A DNA stretch of 56,293 bases from Planctomycetia bacterium (GTDB lineage: Bacteria > Planctomycetota > Planctomycetia > Pirellulales > UBA1268). Positions 17,918 to 25,990 of the stretch are shown here, piece after piece. The stretch is taken from positions 1 through 56,293 of the forward strand of contig JAIOPD010000086.1 in NCBI GenBank assembly GCA_021414115.1, given 5' to 3'. Within the stretch, counting starts at the first letter, position 1; every line of letters begins with the position of its first letter. A model generated the notes under the pieces. It had not been told where the DNA came from. It saw only the letters and a list, made by a program, of their open reading frames with translations, and did no database searches. Made by a program: the position numbers and the translations under genes.

Positions 17918-18505
17918 TCAGGCGCGGCTGCTCCTGATGCGGGTGACGCCGGTGCCGAAGAAGAGCGGCCGCAGGCGGAGGTGATAATCGGTGAGGGCCA
18001 CCGCGAGCGCGTCGGCGGCGTCGGCCGGTTCGGGCTTCGCGGCCAGTCCGAGTTCCCGCTGCACCGCGACCTGGATCTGCTCCTTGCCGGCATGGCCCGA
18101 TCCGGTGAGCGTGCTCTTCACGCGGTTGGGGAGATAGTGGTGAACGGCGAGGCCGGCCTGCACGCCGGCGAGGCAGATCACGCCCCGGGCATGGCCGAGG
18201 AGGATCGCGGTCTTGGGAAACTTGGCATGAGAGAAGATCTGCTCGATCGCCATCGCCGTCGGCCTGAAGGCTTCGATCACCTCGCGGATACCGGAGTGGA
18301 TCGTGAGCAGCCGATCCTCGAGCGTCTCGCCCTTGGATTTCACGGTGCCGGCCTCGATCAGCCGGACGGTGCCGCCGTGGCATTCGACGACGCCGTAGCC
18401 CGTGACGTTGAGTCCGGGGTCGAAGCCGACGACCCGCTCGAAGTCTTTGCCTGCCGGCTGGGGTGAGGCGGAACTGTTCGGCGGGGTGAGTTGCGGGGTG
18501 GCCAT
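17918..18505 (-). CDS. ruvC: Holliday junction resolvase RuvC
   Basis: 195 residues of RNase H fold. Catalytic acidic residues are in GFDPGLNVTGYG (first Asp), AIEQIF (Glu) and the C-terminal DAADALAVAL (Asp pair). RuvC makes the paired cuts that resolve Holliday junctions after RuvAB branch migration. The N-terminal 22 residues before the fold are Pro/Ser-rich and may be partly untranslated. It is the first gene of ruvC-ruvA. Confidence 0.95.
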   Translation of the reverse strand: MATPQLTPPNSSASPQPAGKDFERVVGFDPGLNVTGYGVVECHGGTVRLIEAGTVKSKGETLEDRLLTIHSGIREVIEAFRPTAMAIEQIFSHAKFPKTAILLGHARGVICLAGVQAGLAVHHYLPNRVKSTLTGSGHAGKEQIQVAVQRELGLAAKPEPADAADALAVALTDYHLRLRPLFFGTGVTRIRSSRA

Positions 18506-18559
18506 GGAAGGAGCCTAGCGGCTCCGCGGCCCGGCCCCCAAGGTCAGTCCGATCCGGGG

Positions 18560-19144
18560 TCACCACACGTCGGCGAGCCGGACGGTCACGCCGTCGAGGA
18601 ACGAGAGCCGAACGTCGTCGCCCGCGGATCGCTGCTCGTAGCGGCCGTTCACGAGGACGAACTGGCAGAGCGTGTGGTTGTCGGGGTCGGCGATCCAGTA
18701 CTCGGCCACCCCAACCCGCTCGTAGAGCTGCTTCTTGAGCGTGGCGTCGTGGGAGGCCGTGGACGGGGAGAGGATCTCGACGAGCAGATCGGGCACGCCC
18801 TTGATCTTCGTGGGCGTGATCATCTGAATCCGCGGAGCGATGACGACAACGAGATCGGGCTGCACGATGTCGTGGTCGGAGAGTTGGACATCCACGGGCG
18901 CGTTGTACACGACGCCCCGCCCCGCCAGTTCGATCTGCGTGTAGAGCTGGTACTGGAGCCGGCGGGAAACGGTCTGGTGGTAGGTCGAGGGCGCCGGATT
19001 CACGTAATGATCTCCGTCAATGATCTCGTGCCGCCGGCCGTCGTTGGGATAGAGGCAATACTCCGCGTAGCCGAGCTTGGCGGGCGGCGCGGGGCACGCC
19101 GGCGGAGCGGTGGGAGAAACCGCGGAGCGGGCGTCGGTGGCCAT
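18560..19144 (-). CDS. Uma2-family (DUF820) restriction endonuclease-fold protein
   Basis: 194 residues from ATG 19144. The DUF820/Uma2 pattern is clear: YCLYPNDGRRHEIIDGDHYVN, then V..APVDV.LSDHDIVQPDLVVV (Asp of QPDL), GVPDLLVEILSPSTASHD and K..LYERVGVAEYWIADPDN. The PD-(D/E)xK-like positions are the Asp of QPDL and the E.L of VEILS. These proteins occur in many copies in cyanobacteria and planctomycetes; the cellular role is not established. It lies next to tRNA-Arg on the same strand. Confidence 0.85.
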   Translation of the reverse strand: MATDARSAVSPTAPPACPAPPAKLGYAEYCLYPNDGRRHEIIDGDHYVNPAPSTYHQTVSRRLQYQLYTQIELAGRGVVYNAPVDVQLSDHDIVQPDLVVVIAPRIQMITPTKIKGVPDLLVEILSPSTASHDATLKKQLYERVGVAEYWIADPDNHTLCQFVLVNGRYEQRSAGDDVRLSFLDGVTVRLADVW

Positions 19145-19172
19145 GGGCGGCCTCGCGGCAGAAAGGGAGAAA

Positions 19173-19247
<75 letters not shown>

Positions 19248-19261
19248 CGGCGGACACCTCA

Positions 19262-19290
19262 ACCATACCGAACCGGGCGGTCGGCACCAA
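19262..19290 (-). promoter_or_regulatory. Candidate promoter for tRNA-Arg
   Basis: On the - strand TTGGTG (19290-19285), a 17-bp spacer and TATGGT (19267-19262) lie 15 nt before the tRNA 5' end. Spacing is ideal; hexamers are moderate. Confidence 0.4.
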
Positions 19291-19355
19291 GGTTGAGTCG
19301 GGAACGAGCGGCAAAATCAGGTCCTCGTTTGCCGGGAGTGACGTGCGTTTGGTCA

Positions 19356-19457
19356 GAAAGCCCCAAGCGCGAGCGCGGGGAAGACGCCCTCCACCTCGCA
19401 TCGCGCGACTCTTACGAAGAGCCATCCGCTTTCCCGTCGCTTGCGCTCCGGGCTTCC
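19356..19457. repeat. Composite REPIN-like element, copy 2 (102 bp)
   Basis: Type I core CCCCAAGCGCGAGCGCGGGG (19361-19380, +) faces a type II core on the - strand (19433-19452), so the element is inverted relative to copy 1. The right end lies 7 nt beyond the stop of the PEP-CTERM gene. Confidence 0.75.
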
Positions 19458-19464
19458 CGGGCAC

Positions 19465-20136
19465 TCACGAGGCCGGCTTTCGACGCCGCTGCACGCTCCA
19501 GATCGCCGAGGCGATTCCGATGCCGGCCATCACGATCGCGGGTGGCTCAGGGACGGCGACGACGGAGACGCTGTAGGGGCCGATGCTGGGTATCCAAGCG
19601 CCCGTCGAGGTGTTCGTGATCCGCATCGTTCCCAGGTAAGCCCAACCCGACGAGTTTTGGGCCGTCGGCTGGTCCTCGGCCGAGTTGTAATACCAACTCG
19701 CGGGACCTTCAGGCACAATCCAGTAAGACGTCGAGGCGGCAAGTTGAGCGCCGCTGCCGAAAGAGAACTCGTATTTTCCCGTCGTTGTCACATTCACGGC
19801 CGACGACGTGAATAAGGGACTCCCGCCAGGAACGCCGGCGTTGTTTGGGTAAATACTGACCGTTCGCGCGGACGGGGTGTCATTGCTGAAGAGACCAAGC
19901 GTGACGGACCCTACGAGAAGGTTCTGGGTGCCCGAACTAGTCGTGAACCCCTGGGCAAGACTGAAGACCGGATCGGAGAGTGCCCCGCCGCCATAGTCTG
20001 TGTTCGTGGCACTCAGGGCACCGGTGCCGGAGGTCCCGAGATTGCCAAACACGATTTCCGCATGGGCCGACACGCCCGTCATGACGAGGACCAGAAAGGC
20101 AACGATTCGGAACGAGCGGGCTGGACGGAACGACAT
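19465..20136 (-). CDS. PEP-CTERM secreted protein, choice-of-anchor R type
   Basis: 223 residues from ATG 20136, with GCAGG 9 nt upstream; ATG 20145 is an alternative. The signal peptide is MSFRPARSFRIVAFLVLVMT...SAHA. The mature part is beta-rich and matches the choice-of-anchor R pattern: FGNLGTSGTGA, LAQGFTT, VGSVTLGLF, RTVSIYPNNAGVPGGS, TTGKYEFSFGSG. It ends in a PEP-CTERM sorting tail: VPEP, a hydrophobic segment, then RRRK. It should be exported and processed by an exosortase-type system encoded elsewhere. Ligand unknown. Confidence 0.8.
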   Translation of the reverse strand: MSFRPARSFRIVAFLVLVMTGVSAHAEIVFGNLGTSGTGALSATNTDYGGGALSDPVFSLAQGFTTSSGTQNLLVGSVTLGLFSNDTPSARTVSIYPNNAGVPGGSPLFTSSAVNVTTTGKYEFSFGSGAQLAASTSYWIVPEGPASWYYNSAEDQPTAQNSSGWAYLGTMRITNTSTGAWIPSIGPYSVSVVAVPEPPAIVMAGIGIASAIWSVQRRRKPAS

Positions 20137-20261
20137 GGTGTGCATCCTGCAGAAAGAGATCTCAGACCGAGCTCCATTAGGCAATGCAAGTCGCGCGCCG
20201 TTTTTCGCGTTTTCTGAGAAATGCGTTTTTGCTACGGAAATTCGTCGAAAACAAATGCGAA

Positions 20262-20358
20262 TACCCTGTGCCGGGTACTCGCCTGCGGAGCGATTCGCTC
20301 CAGAAGTGGTCGCTCGCGACCAGCGGGTGGAGCGATTTGCTCCACCCCCCATTGGGGG
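20262..20358. repeat. Array of consecutive perfect hairpins upstream of the PEP-CTERM gene
   Basis: Within 97 bp there are five inverted repeats without mismatch: TACCC/GGGTA (20262-20277), GGAGCG-ATT-CGCTCC (20287-20301), TGGTCGC-TC-GCGACCA (20307-20322), a 9-bp stem GGGTGGAGC/GCTCCACCC with loop GATTT (20325-20347), and CCCCC-ATT-GGGGG (20346-20358, overlapping the previous). 20137-20261 is comparatively AT-rich and shows no gene. Confidence 0.65.
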
Positions 20359-20377
20359 CGCAGGGGCAGGCGCGGGC

Positions 20378-20447
20378 GATGAAAAACCCTTTCTTATCGA
20401 CATCGAAGGCGTCGGCCAGGAGTACTGCTCGGGGGGCGGCCCAGATC
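20378..20447 (-). pseudogene. Diverged copy of the 3' end of the MFS-acyltransferase gene
   Basis: About 70 bp that resemble 20826-20895, the end of the neighbouring acyltransferase gene. The translated - strand reads RAVLLADAFDVDKKGFF, against RAVLLADAFDVDKEGFL in the gene. No start or further homologous sequence is present, so it is a fragment. It lies on the far side of repeat R2 copy B from the intact gene. Confidence 0.6.
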
Positions 20448-20460
20448 AAGGCGACGTTGT

Positions 20461-20676
20461 GGGCTGATGCAGCGGAAGTGACAGCCAAGGGGGGCATGTG
20501 GCTGCCGGGCAGCATCCTCCAGATGCTGAAACTCCCGATCGTGAGGAGCCGGGGGTGGCACGCGCAGAAGCCGGGAATGTTTGCGACTCACGAGCGATTC
20601 GCAGTCGGCCGAGCGGGTGGCCTGTAGCAAAATCCCCGGCGCCGAGCATGCCACCCGCGGCGAACCAATCCGGCAC
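20461..20676. repeat. Dispersed ~217-nt repeat (family R2), copy B
   Basis: 216 nt homologous over full length to 11755-11973. The islands GCTGCCGGGCAGCATCCTCC, AGAAGCCGGGAATGTTTGCG, CTGTAGCAAAATCCCCGGC and CGAACCAATCCGGCAC are kept exactly. As in copy A it lies 3' of one - strand gene and 5' of another - strand gene that encodes an exported protein. Confidence 0.75.
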
Positions 20677-20805
20677 CGTCTCAGTGCGACCCGTATACCC
20701 CGCGCTTGCGCTTGGGGCTTCCTGAAAGAGGCGGTGCCGAGAGGTCGATCCGGTGTCGATTCAGTGCGACCCGTATCCCCCGCGCTTGCGCTTGGGGCTT
20801 CCTGA
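20677..20805 (-). repeat. Tandem pair of type I half-elements
   Basis: Two type I cores on the - strand (20698-20717 and 20778-20797) lie in identical 80-bp-spaced contexts: each is preceded by TCAGTGCGACCCGTAT and followed by CTTCCTGA. This looks like a local duplication of a half REPIN-like element. Confidence 0.7.
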
Positions 20806-20815
20806 CGGAAAGCGG

Positions 20816-23518
20816 TCACGGGCGGACGATCAAGAACCCTTCCTTGTCGACATCGAAGGCGTCGGCAAGGAGCACTGCCCGGGGACGGGCCATCGATCCG
20901 TCGGGGCAGGGGGCAGTAGCCGCGATCACGAGCGTGCTCTCGGCATCGTCCGGGAGACCCTGAGATACGAGCGACGGGAGGCCCAGCGGCGGCCGCATCG
21001 TTGCCTGCGGCCAGACGACCACGCCGTTCACCACGCGGCCGACCGTGCCGGGCTTCGTGATCGTTTCGTGGTCCCATTCGATCCGGGCCGGTGGCGTGTT
21101 CATCGCCACGAGGCCGCCCACCTCGCGTGGCGCGTAGGCGACGACAGACTCGATGCCAGAGGCCTCCTTGAAGCGGTCGATCGCCTCGCGGGCCCGCGGG
21201 AGTTCACTCGCGGAGGCGATCGGCAGCACGACGGCGGTGAGGTGCGGAGCCAGACCCTTGATCGATGAAGGTTCGGCGGCCAGGCTGAGCACCTGTTCGA
21301 TCCGCGCCAGCCAGATCGTGGCCTGCTCGCGGTCGAGCGCTTCGGCAAGGCCGCGGGCGGGCGTGGCGGCGTCGAGGACGGTGGCCCGGACGCCGAGTAG
21401 CCGCCCCGCATGCTTGCCGAGCGAGTCGTGGAGCGGATCGCCGACGGCGAGCGACGTGACGAGCCGATCTGTCCGCCGCACCAGGCAGCAGCCGTCAAAC
21501 GCCTCCGCCGTCGCGGCATGCGGATCGAGCCGGCGAGACACGGCCGACGCCGTGATCTCCTGAAGGGCGAGCCGGGCCTGATCGGTATGGGTTCCGACGG
21601 GAAGCGGCGTGCCGAACGTGAGCGTGATCGGCCGTCGCCAGAGCCGCGGCCGCTTCGCGAAGTATTTTCCCTCCGAGAAGGAGAGCGCACTGCCCCAGAG
21701 GCCGTCGATCGAGAGCGGCAGGATCGGGGCCTCGACCTTATCGAGCAGCCACTCGAGGCCGCGTTTGAAGCCGAGCAGCTGGCCCGTTCGCGAGATGCCC
21801 CCTTCGCAGAAGATGCCGATCACGTCGCCGTCGGCGAGGCCCGCCTGGATCGTCTTGAGCGCCGTGCCGATCGACTTCGGCCGCGGATCGAAGAGGATGA
21901 ACCGCCACTGATCGGCGAGCATCCGCATGAACCTTCCCTGGATGTTGGGGCCGTAGACCACCATGCGGATCGGCCGCGGACAGGCGAGCGGCAGCAGAAA
22001 CCCGTCGAGCCACGAGAGGTGGTTGGCCACGACGACCACCGGCCCCGTCGCCGGCATGTTGATCTCGTCGAAGACGCGAAACCGCCAGCCGGCGTTGACG
22101 ATCGACGCGATCACGATCCGGAGCGTGGCCCGCGGCGCGCAATAGACCGCGGCCGCCGTGGCCGCCAGCGAGCAGAGGCCGAAGAGCCCGAACAGGCCGC
22201 GGGCCGACACGAGTGGCTGCGCTGCCTCGCCGCTGCCGAGCGGCGTTCGCAGGCCGCCATAGAGGAGCGACGCCGCGAACATTCCGGCGAACACGAGCAG
22301 GTTCACCGAGGCGAGGATCGAGCCGCGGCGGGCCGGCGGGCTCTGCTCCTGGAGGTAGGCCTCGAGCGGCACGTCGAACATGCCGGCCCCGATCCCCAGC
22401 ACCGCCAGCCAGAAGACCGGCGACGCGAACCGCCAGGTGGATGCATCCGCGGCCCCGGCGGCGAAAATGTCGGTCCGCGACAGCGCCAGGGCGAAGCAGC
22501 CGATCGCCATCACGATCGCGCCGAGCGGCACGAAGCCGAGGTCGACCTTCGAGCCGTCCTCGATGCCGCGTTTCGAGAGCCGGCCGGCGATGAGGCTGCC
22601 GAGGCCGATGCCCCCCACGAGGGCCACGAGCAGCGGCACGATCTGTCCCTGAGATTCCGCCCCCGATTCGAAGGCATATTGATCGACGTTGAGTTGGGCA
22701 ATCGCAGCCAGCCCCCAGAAGAAGACGATGCCAGCGGCCGTGGCGAGCAGCTTCGTCGAGCCGAAGAGTTCGGCGAGGTCACGGGCGGTGCTGGCCAACG
22801 CATTGACCGGGGCCGGTGCGTCGGGGGCGGCGGCGGCCACGCGGGTGAGCCGCAGGGAGGCCAGCCAGCCGGCGATGGCCACGCCGACGAGCGCCACCGC
22901 GGCCGGAATCGCGTGACCGAAGGGCGTGGCGGCGGCCGCGTCGGACGAGAGCGGCGTGACGTCGGCGAGCCAGTTGCCGCCGGCCATCCCCGCGAGCGTG
23001 GCGGCGAGCGTGACCAGGGCGAAGATGCCGTTGGCATTGGAGAGGCTCGCCGCGGGCACGGTTTCCGGAATCGCGCCGAGAATGCTCGGGGCCATCAGTG
23101 CAGCCTGCACACCGATCACCGTCACGGTGCCGAGCAGGAGCCAGAGGCCGACCGGCAGAGCGAGCCACGTGGCCCCCGATCCCGCCCCCCAGCCCACGAC
23201 GATGGCCGCGGCGGCGGCGATCAGGATCTCGGCGAACTTCCCCCATACGATCACCGAGCGTTTCGGAAACCGGTCGGCGAGCCAGCCTGCCAGCCAGGCG
23301 AGCGCCACGAACGGCAGCACGAAGCCGGCGGTGCCGATCGTGAGCACCAGCGCCGTGCCCGCGGCGCCGGCCGCCCGTTTGCCGAGGCCGATCACGAGCC
23401 AGCGGAGGAGGTTGTCGTTGAGGACGGTAAGCACCCGCAGCGCGAGCAGCGGCACGAAGCCGCCCTGGCTCGTGCCGGATGTGGTGCGGGAGGGACTGGA
23501 AGGGGGTGCGAGGTCCAA
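20816..23518 (-). CDS. MFS transporter-1-acylglycerophosphate acyltransferase fusion with degenerate AMP-ligase tail
   Basis: 900 residues from TTG 23518 (AGG 7 nt upstream). Residues about 20-440 form a 12-helix MFS domain of the lysophospholipid transporter type (LTVLNDNLLRW, ADRFPKRSVI, VPLEAYLQEQSP). Residues about 470-660 are a PlsC domain: NHLSWLD (HX4D, His about 500), CEGGISRTG and FGTPLPVG. The last 200 residues resemble a worn remnant of an acyl-adenylating domain, with G.LVAMNTPP...KPGTVGRVVNGVVVWP like the A8-side motifs of such enzymes but no ATP-binding P-loop. The order is that of Aas-like proteins (LplT-PlsC-AMP ligase). Membrane phospholipid remodelling is inferred. Confidence 0.82.
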   Translation of the reverse strand: MDLAPPSSPSRTTSGTSQGGFVPLLALRVLTVLNDNLLRWLVIGLGKRAAGAAGTALVLTIGTAGFVLPFVALAWLAGWLADRFPKRSVIVWGKFAEILIAAAAAIVVGWGAGSGATWLALPVGLWLLLGTVTVIGVQAALMAPSILGAIPETVPAASLSNANGIFALVTLAATLAGMAGGNWLADVTPLSSDAAAATPFGHAIPAAVALVGVAIAGWLASLRLTRVAAAAPDAPAPVNALASTARDLAELFGSTKLLATAAGIVFFWGLAAIAQLNVDQYAFESGAESQGQIVPLLVALVGGIGLGSLIAGRLSKRGIEDGSKVDLGFVPLGAIVMAIGCFALALSRTDIFAAGAADASTWRFASPVFWLAVLGIGAGMFDVPLEAYLQEQSPPARRGSILASVNLLVFAGMFAASLLYGGLRTPLGSGEAAQPLVSARGLFGLFGLCSLAATAAAVYCAPRATLRIVIASIVNAGWRFRVFDEINMPATGPVVVVANHLSWLDGFLLPLACPRPIRMVVYGPNIQGRFMRMLADQWRFILFDPRPKSIGTALKTIQAGLADGDVIGIFCEGGISRTGQLLGFKRGLEWLLDKVEAPILPLSIDGLWGSALSFSEGKYFAKRPRLWRRPITLTFGTPLPVGTHTDQARLALQEITASAVSRRLDPHAATAEAFDGCCLVRRTDRLVTSLAVGDPLHDSLGKHAGRLLGVRATVLDAATPARGLAEALDREQATIWLARIEQVLSLAAEPSSIKGLAPHLTAVVLPIASASELPRAREAIDRFKEASGIESVVAYAPREVGGLVAMNTPPARIEWDHETITKPGTVGRVVNGVVVWPQATMRPPLGLPSLVSQGLPDDAESTLVIAATAPCPDGSMARPRAVLLADAFDVDKEGFLIVRP

Positions 23519-23554
23519 AGTGTCGCCTGCGATAGGCCGTGGAGTGGCTGGCTG

Positions 23555-23610
23555 AGCAGGCCCGATTCGAGTACCCGGGACGGGGCCTGCTTGCCCATGT
23601 TCACGGGCAA
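23555..23610. other. Two adjoining hairpins in a divergent intergenic region
   Basis: AGCAGGCCC (23555-23563) pairs with GGGCCTGCT (23583-23591). Directly after, TTGCCC (23591-23596) pairs with GGGCAA (23605-23610). They lie between divergently oriented genes, so a terminator role is unlikely; leader structure or operator is possible. Confidence 0.45.
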
Positions 23611-23755
23611 AATGTCAGAGTTTGACGGCAGTTTGCAAGCCCATCCCCGTCGAACGTATCCTCGATGAGCCGCGTAAGGGACGAAGTGATCGCTGCGGGA
23701 CGGCTTTTTCCGTCGCCGTCGTCCCCCGCTGGCCCTTTGAAAGGATGAGTTGACC

Positions 23756-24232
23756 ATGTCGCTGCGTCGTCTTTCCCTGCCGGTCGTCACGTGCGGCCTC
23801 GTGTCCGTCGCTGCGGCCGCTCACGCGCAGGTCGTGTACTACGAAGCGATGCGGCCGGTCATGGCGGCGCCCGTCGTCGCCGCGCCGGTGTATGCAGCTC
23901 CCTACGTCGCCAACTACACCCCCGCGGGTAACTACGCCGCGGTCACGGCCTTCTCGCCGCCCGTCTACGCTGCGCCCGCGGCCGTCGCCGTGACCTCCAA
24001 CTACGCCCCGGCCTACACCGCGGGCTATGCCCCCGTCGTGGCGGCCGCTCCGGTCGCGGTCACGTCGTACTACGCCCCCACGGCCGTGACGGCCTATGCG
24101 CCGGTCACCGAGGTCGTCGCCGCGCCCGTCACCGCCTACTACGCGCCCGCCGCCGTCGCGGTGCCGCTCTACCGCCGCGGTCTCTTCGGCGGGCTGCGGC
24201 CGGTCCGATCGGCCTACTACATTCCGTACTGA
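23756..24232 (+). CDS. Secreted Ala/Tyr/Pro/Val-rich low-complexity protein
   Basis: 158 residues from ATG 23756, with AAGGA 10 nt upstream. A signal peptide (MSLRRLSLPVVTCGLVSVAAAAHAQ) precedes a mature chain made almost wholly of Ala, Val, Tyr, Pro and Thr, with irregular repeats around YYAP, VYAAP, NYAP and AYAPV. It ends in a short basic segment (LYRRGLFGGLRPVR). Similar low-complexity exported proteins occur in planctomycetes; a surface or matrix role is a guess. A 7-bp hairpin follows the stop. Confidence 0.7.
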   Translation: MSLRRLSLPVVTCGLVSVAAAAHAQVVYYEAMRPVMAAPVVAAPVYAAPYVANYTPAGNYAAVTAFSPPVYAAPAAVAVTSNYAPAYTAGYAPVVAAAPVAVTSYYAPTAVTAYAPVTEVVAAPVTAYYAPAAVAVPLYRRGLFGGLRPVRSAYYIPY

Positions 24233-24247
24233 TCGCACGTGAGAGCT

Positions 24248-24266
24248 CGCAGGGAATCACCCTGCG
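24248..24266 (+). terminator. Terminator-like hairpin
   Basis: CGCAGGG-AATCA-CCCTGCG is a perfect 7-bp stem with 5-nt loop, 15 nt after the stop of the low-complexity gene. There is no T-tract, so termination is not certain. Confidence 0.4.
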
Positions 24267-24321
24267 GCGATCGGGCGGCGGTCCGAGTGGCGGCATGGGG
24301 CTCGCGATTGCCCGCGGTTTC

Positions 24322-24349
24322 TTGACCCTCCGCGCTCGCCCCCTATAGT
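24322..24349 (+). promoter_or_regulatory. Sigma70-type promoter for the carotenoid gene run
   Basis: TTGACC (24322-24327), a 16-bp spacer and TATAGT (24344-24349) lie 60 nt upstream of the first desaturase ATG. Each hexamer matches the consensus at five of six positions, the best promoter I found in the window. Confidence 0.65.
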
Positions 24350-24409
24350 ACGGATCGCTTCGACTCGGCAGGGACGTCCGTTCCGGCCCAGCATGCACAA
24401 AGGGCCAGG

Positions 24410-25966
24410 ATGTCGCGGACGGTCAACATCATCGGAGCCGGGCCAGGCGGATTGGCGACGGCCATGCTCCTGGCTCAGGCAGGAGTCCGCGTGCGGGTGC
24501 TCGAGCGGCTGCCCGTGCCCGGCGGGCGGACGAGCACGATCTCGACGCCGGAAGGATTCAAGTTCGATCTCGGCCCGACGTTCTTCCTCTATCCGCGGGT
24601 ACTCGACGAGATCTTTGCGACCTGCGGCCGCGACCTCCGCGACGAGGTCGAGATGGTCCGGCTCGACCCGCAGTATCGGCTGATTTTCGGTGCCGGAGGG
24701 GAGCTCCTCGCCACTCCCGACGTGGCCCGAATGGAGGCCGAGGTCTCGCGGCTTTCGCCGACTGACCGCGGCTCGTTCACCCGCTTCATGGAGAGCAATC
24801 GGGAGAAGTTCGAGCGGTTTGCGCCGTTCCTCGAGCAGCCTTTTCAGAGCTGGCGCGATCTCGCCAAGCCCGACCTGCTCAAGCTCATGCCGATGCTCAA
24901 GCCGTGGCGGAGCCTCGACTGTGAGCTCGGCACCTTTTTCTCCGACGAGCGGATCCGTCTGGCTTTCACGTTCCAGTCGAAGTATCTGGGCATGTCGCCG
25001 TTCAAGTGCCCGAGCCTGTTTTCAATTCTCTCGTTTCTCGAATACGAGCACGGCGTCTACCACCCGATCGGCGGCTGCGGAGCCGTGTCGACGGCGATGG
25101 CGCGGATCGCCACTGAGATGGGAGTCGACATCCGCTACGAGGAGCCGGTCGAATCGCTCGAGTTCGCCGGCAAGCGGATCACCGCGGCCAAGACATCGCG
25201 GGGCACGTACGAGGCAGACGCGACGGTGGTCAACGCCGACTTTGCTCGCACCATGACGCGGCTCGTGCCCGACCGCATCCGCCGCAACTGGAACGACCGG
25301 AAGATCGCCTCGCGACGGTTCTCCTGCTCGACCTTCATGCTCTACCTCGGCATCGAGGGCCGCTATGACGACGTCGCCCACCACAACATCTATCTCTCCG
25401 AGGACTACCGCGACAACCTCGCCGACATCGAGCAGCGGCATCGGCTCAGCCGGGATCCGTCGATGTATGTCCAAAACGCCTGCGTGACCGATCCCACGCT
25501 CGCCCCGCGGGGAATGAGCACGCTCTACCTGCTCATTCCGGTCACCCACCGACACCCCAACGTCGACTGGCGGCGGGAGGCTGCGGGCTATCGCGAGGTG
25601 GCCCTCGACCAGATGGAGCGGATCGGCATCCGCGGCGTTCGCGACCGCATCCGCTACGAGAAGATGCTCACGCCCGACGACTGGCAGGACGACTACGAGA
25701 TTTACCGGGGTGCGACGTTCAATCTCTCCCATGACCTCGGGCAGATGCTCCACATGCGGCCGCACAACCGGTTCGAGGACGTTGACGGGATGTACCTCGT
25801 GGGGGGCGGCACACACCCGGGCAGTGGGCTGCCGGTCATCTATTCGTCGGCACGGATCACCTCCGATCTGCTGCTCGGGGATCTGGGGCTCGACGGCTCG
25901 GCCGTGCGGCCCGTCCGGCCGAAGAAGGCCTCCGGCGGAGTGAAGGAGCAGGCGGCCGCCCTCTGA
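24410..25966 (+). CDS. CrtI/CrtN-family carotenoid desaturase, first of pair
   Basis: 518 residues. FAD-binding Rossmann motif at the N-terminus: NIIGAGPGGLATAMLLAQAG, then an acidic Glu and RLPVPGGRTST. The CrtI-type middle is F.FDLGPTFFLYP and the C-terminal FAD motif is VDGMYLVGGGTHPGSGLPVIYSSARI. Enzymes of this family desaturate or oxidise squalene-, diapophytoene- or phytoene-type chains. Planctomycetes are known to make C30 carotenoids from squalene with CrtN/CrtP-type enzymes. With a second desaturase, an acyltransferase and a glycosyltransferase directly downstream, a CrtN- or CrtP-like role is likely; which of the two cannot be told from sequence alone. Confidence 0.85.
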   Translation: MSRTVNIIGAGPGGLATAMLLAQAGVRVRVLERLPVPGGRTSTISTPEGFKFDLGPTFFLYPRVLDEIFATCGRDLRDEVEMVRLDPQYRLIFGAGGELLATPDVARMEAEVSRLSPTDRGSFTRFMESNREKFERFAPFLEQPFQSWRDLAKPDLLKLMPMLKPWRSLDCELGTFFSDERIRLAFTFQSKYLGMSPFKCPSLFSILSFLEYEHGVYHPIGGCGAVSTAMARIATEMGVDIRYEEPVESLEFAGKRITAAKTSRGTYEADATVVNADFARTMTRLVPDRIRRNWNDRKIASRRFSCSTFMLYLGIEGRYDDVAHHNIYLSEDYRDNLADIEQRHRLSRDPSMYVQNACVTDPTLAPRGMSTLYLLIPVTHRHPNVDWRREAAGYREVALDQMERIGIRGVRDRIRYEKMLTPDDWQDDYEIYRGATFNLSHDLGQMLHMRPHNRFEDVDGMYLVGGGTHPGSGLPVIYSSARITSDLLLGDLGLDGSAVRPVRPKKASGGVKEQAAAL

Positions 25967-25990
25967 CGACGCGGCGCTGAGGAGTTCATC

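Noticed and set aside
20677-20805. CRISPR-like repetition
   Set aside because: Only two units 80 bp apart with unrelated flanks; these are half REPIN-like elements, and no cas gene is near.
21410-23668. Open frame of 752 codons on the + strand
   Set aside because: Antisense to the MFS-acyltransferase fusion; Arg/Glu/His-rich without motifs.
24233-24409. Riboswitch or small RNA between the low-complexity gene and the carotenoid genes
   Set aside because: Apart from one short hairpin and the promoter there is no known riboswitch core.
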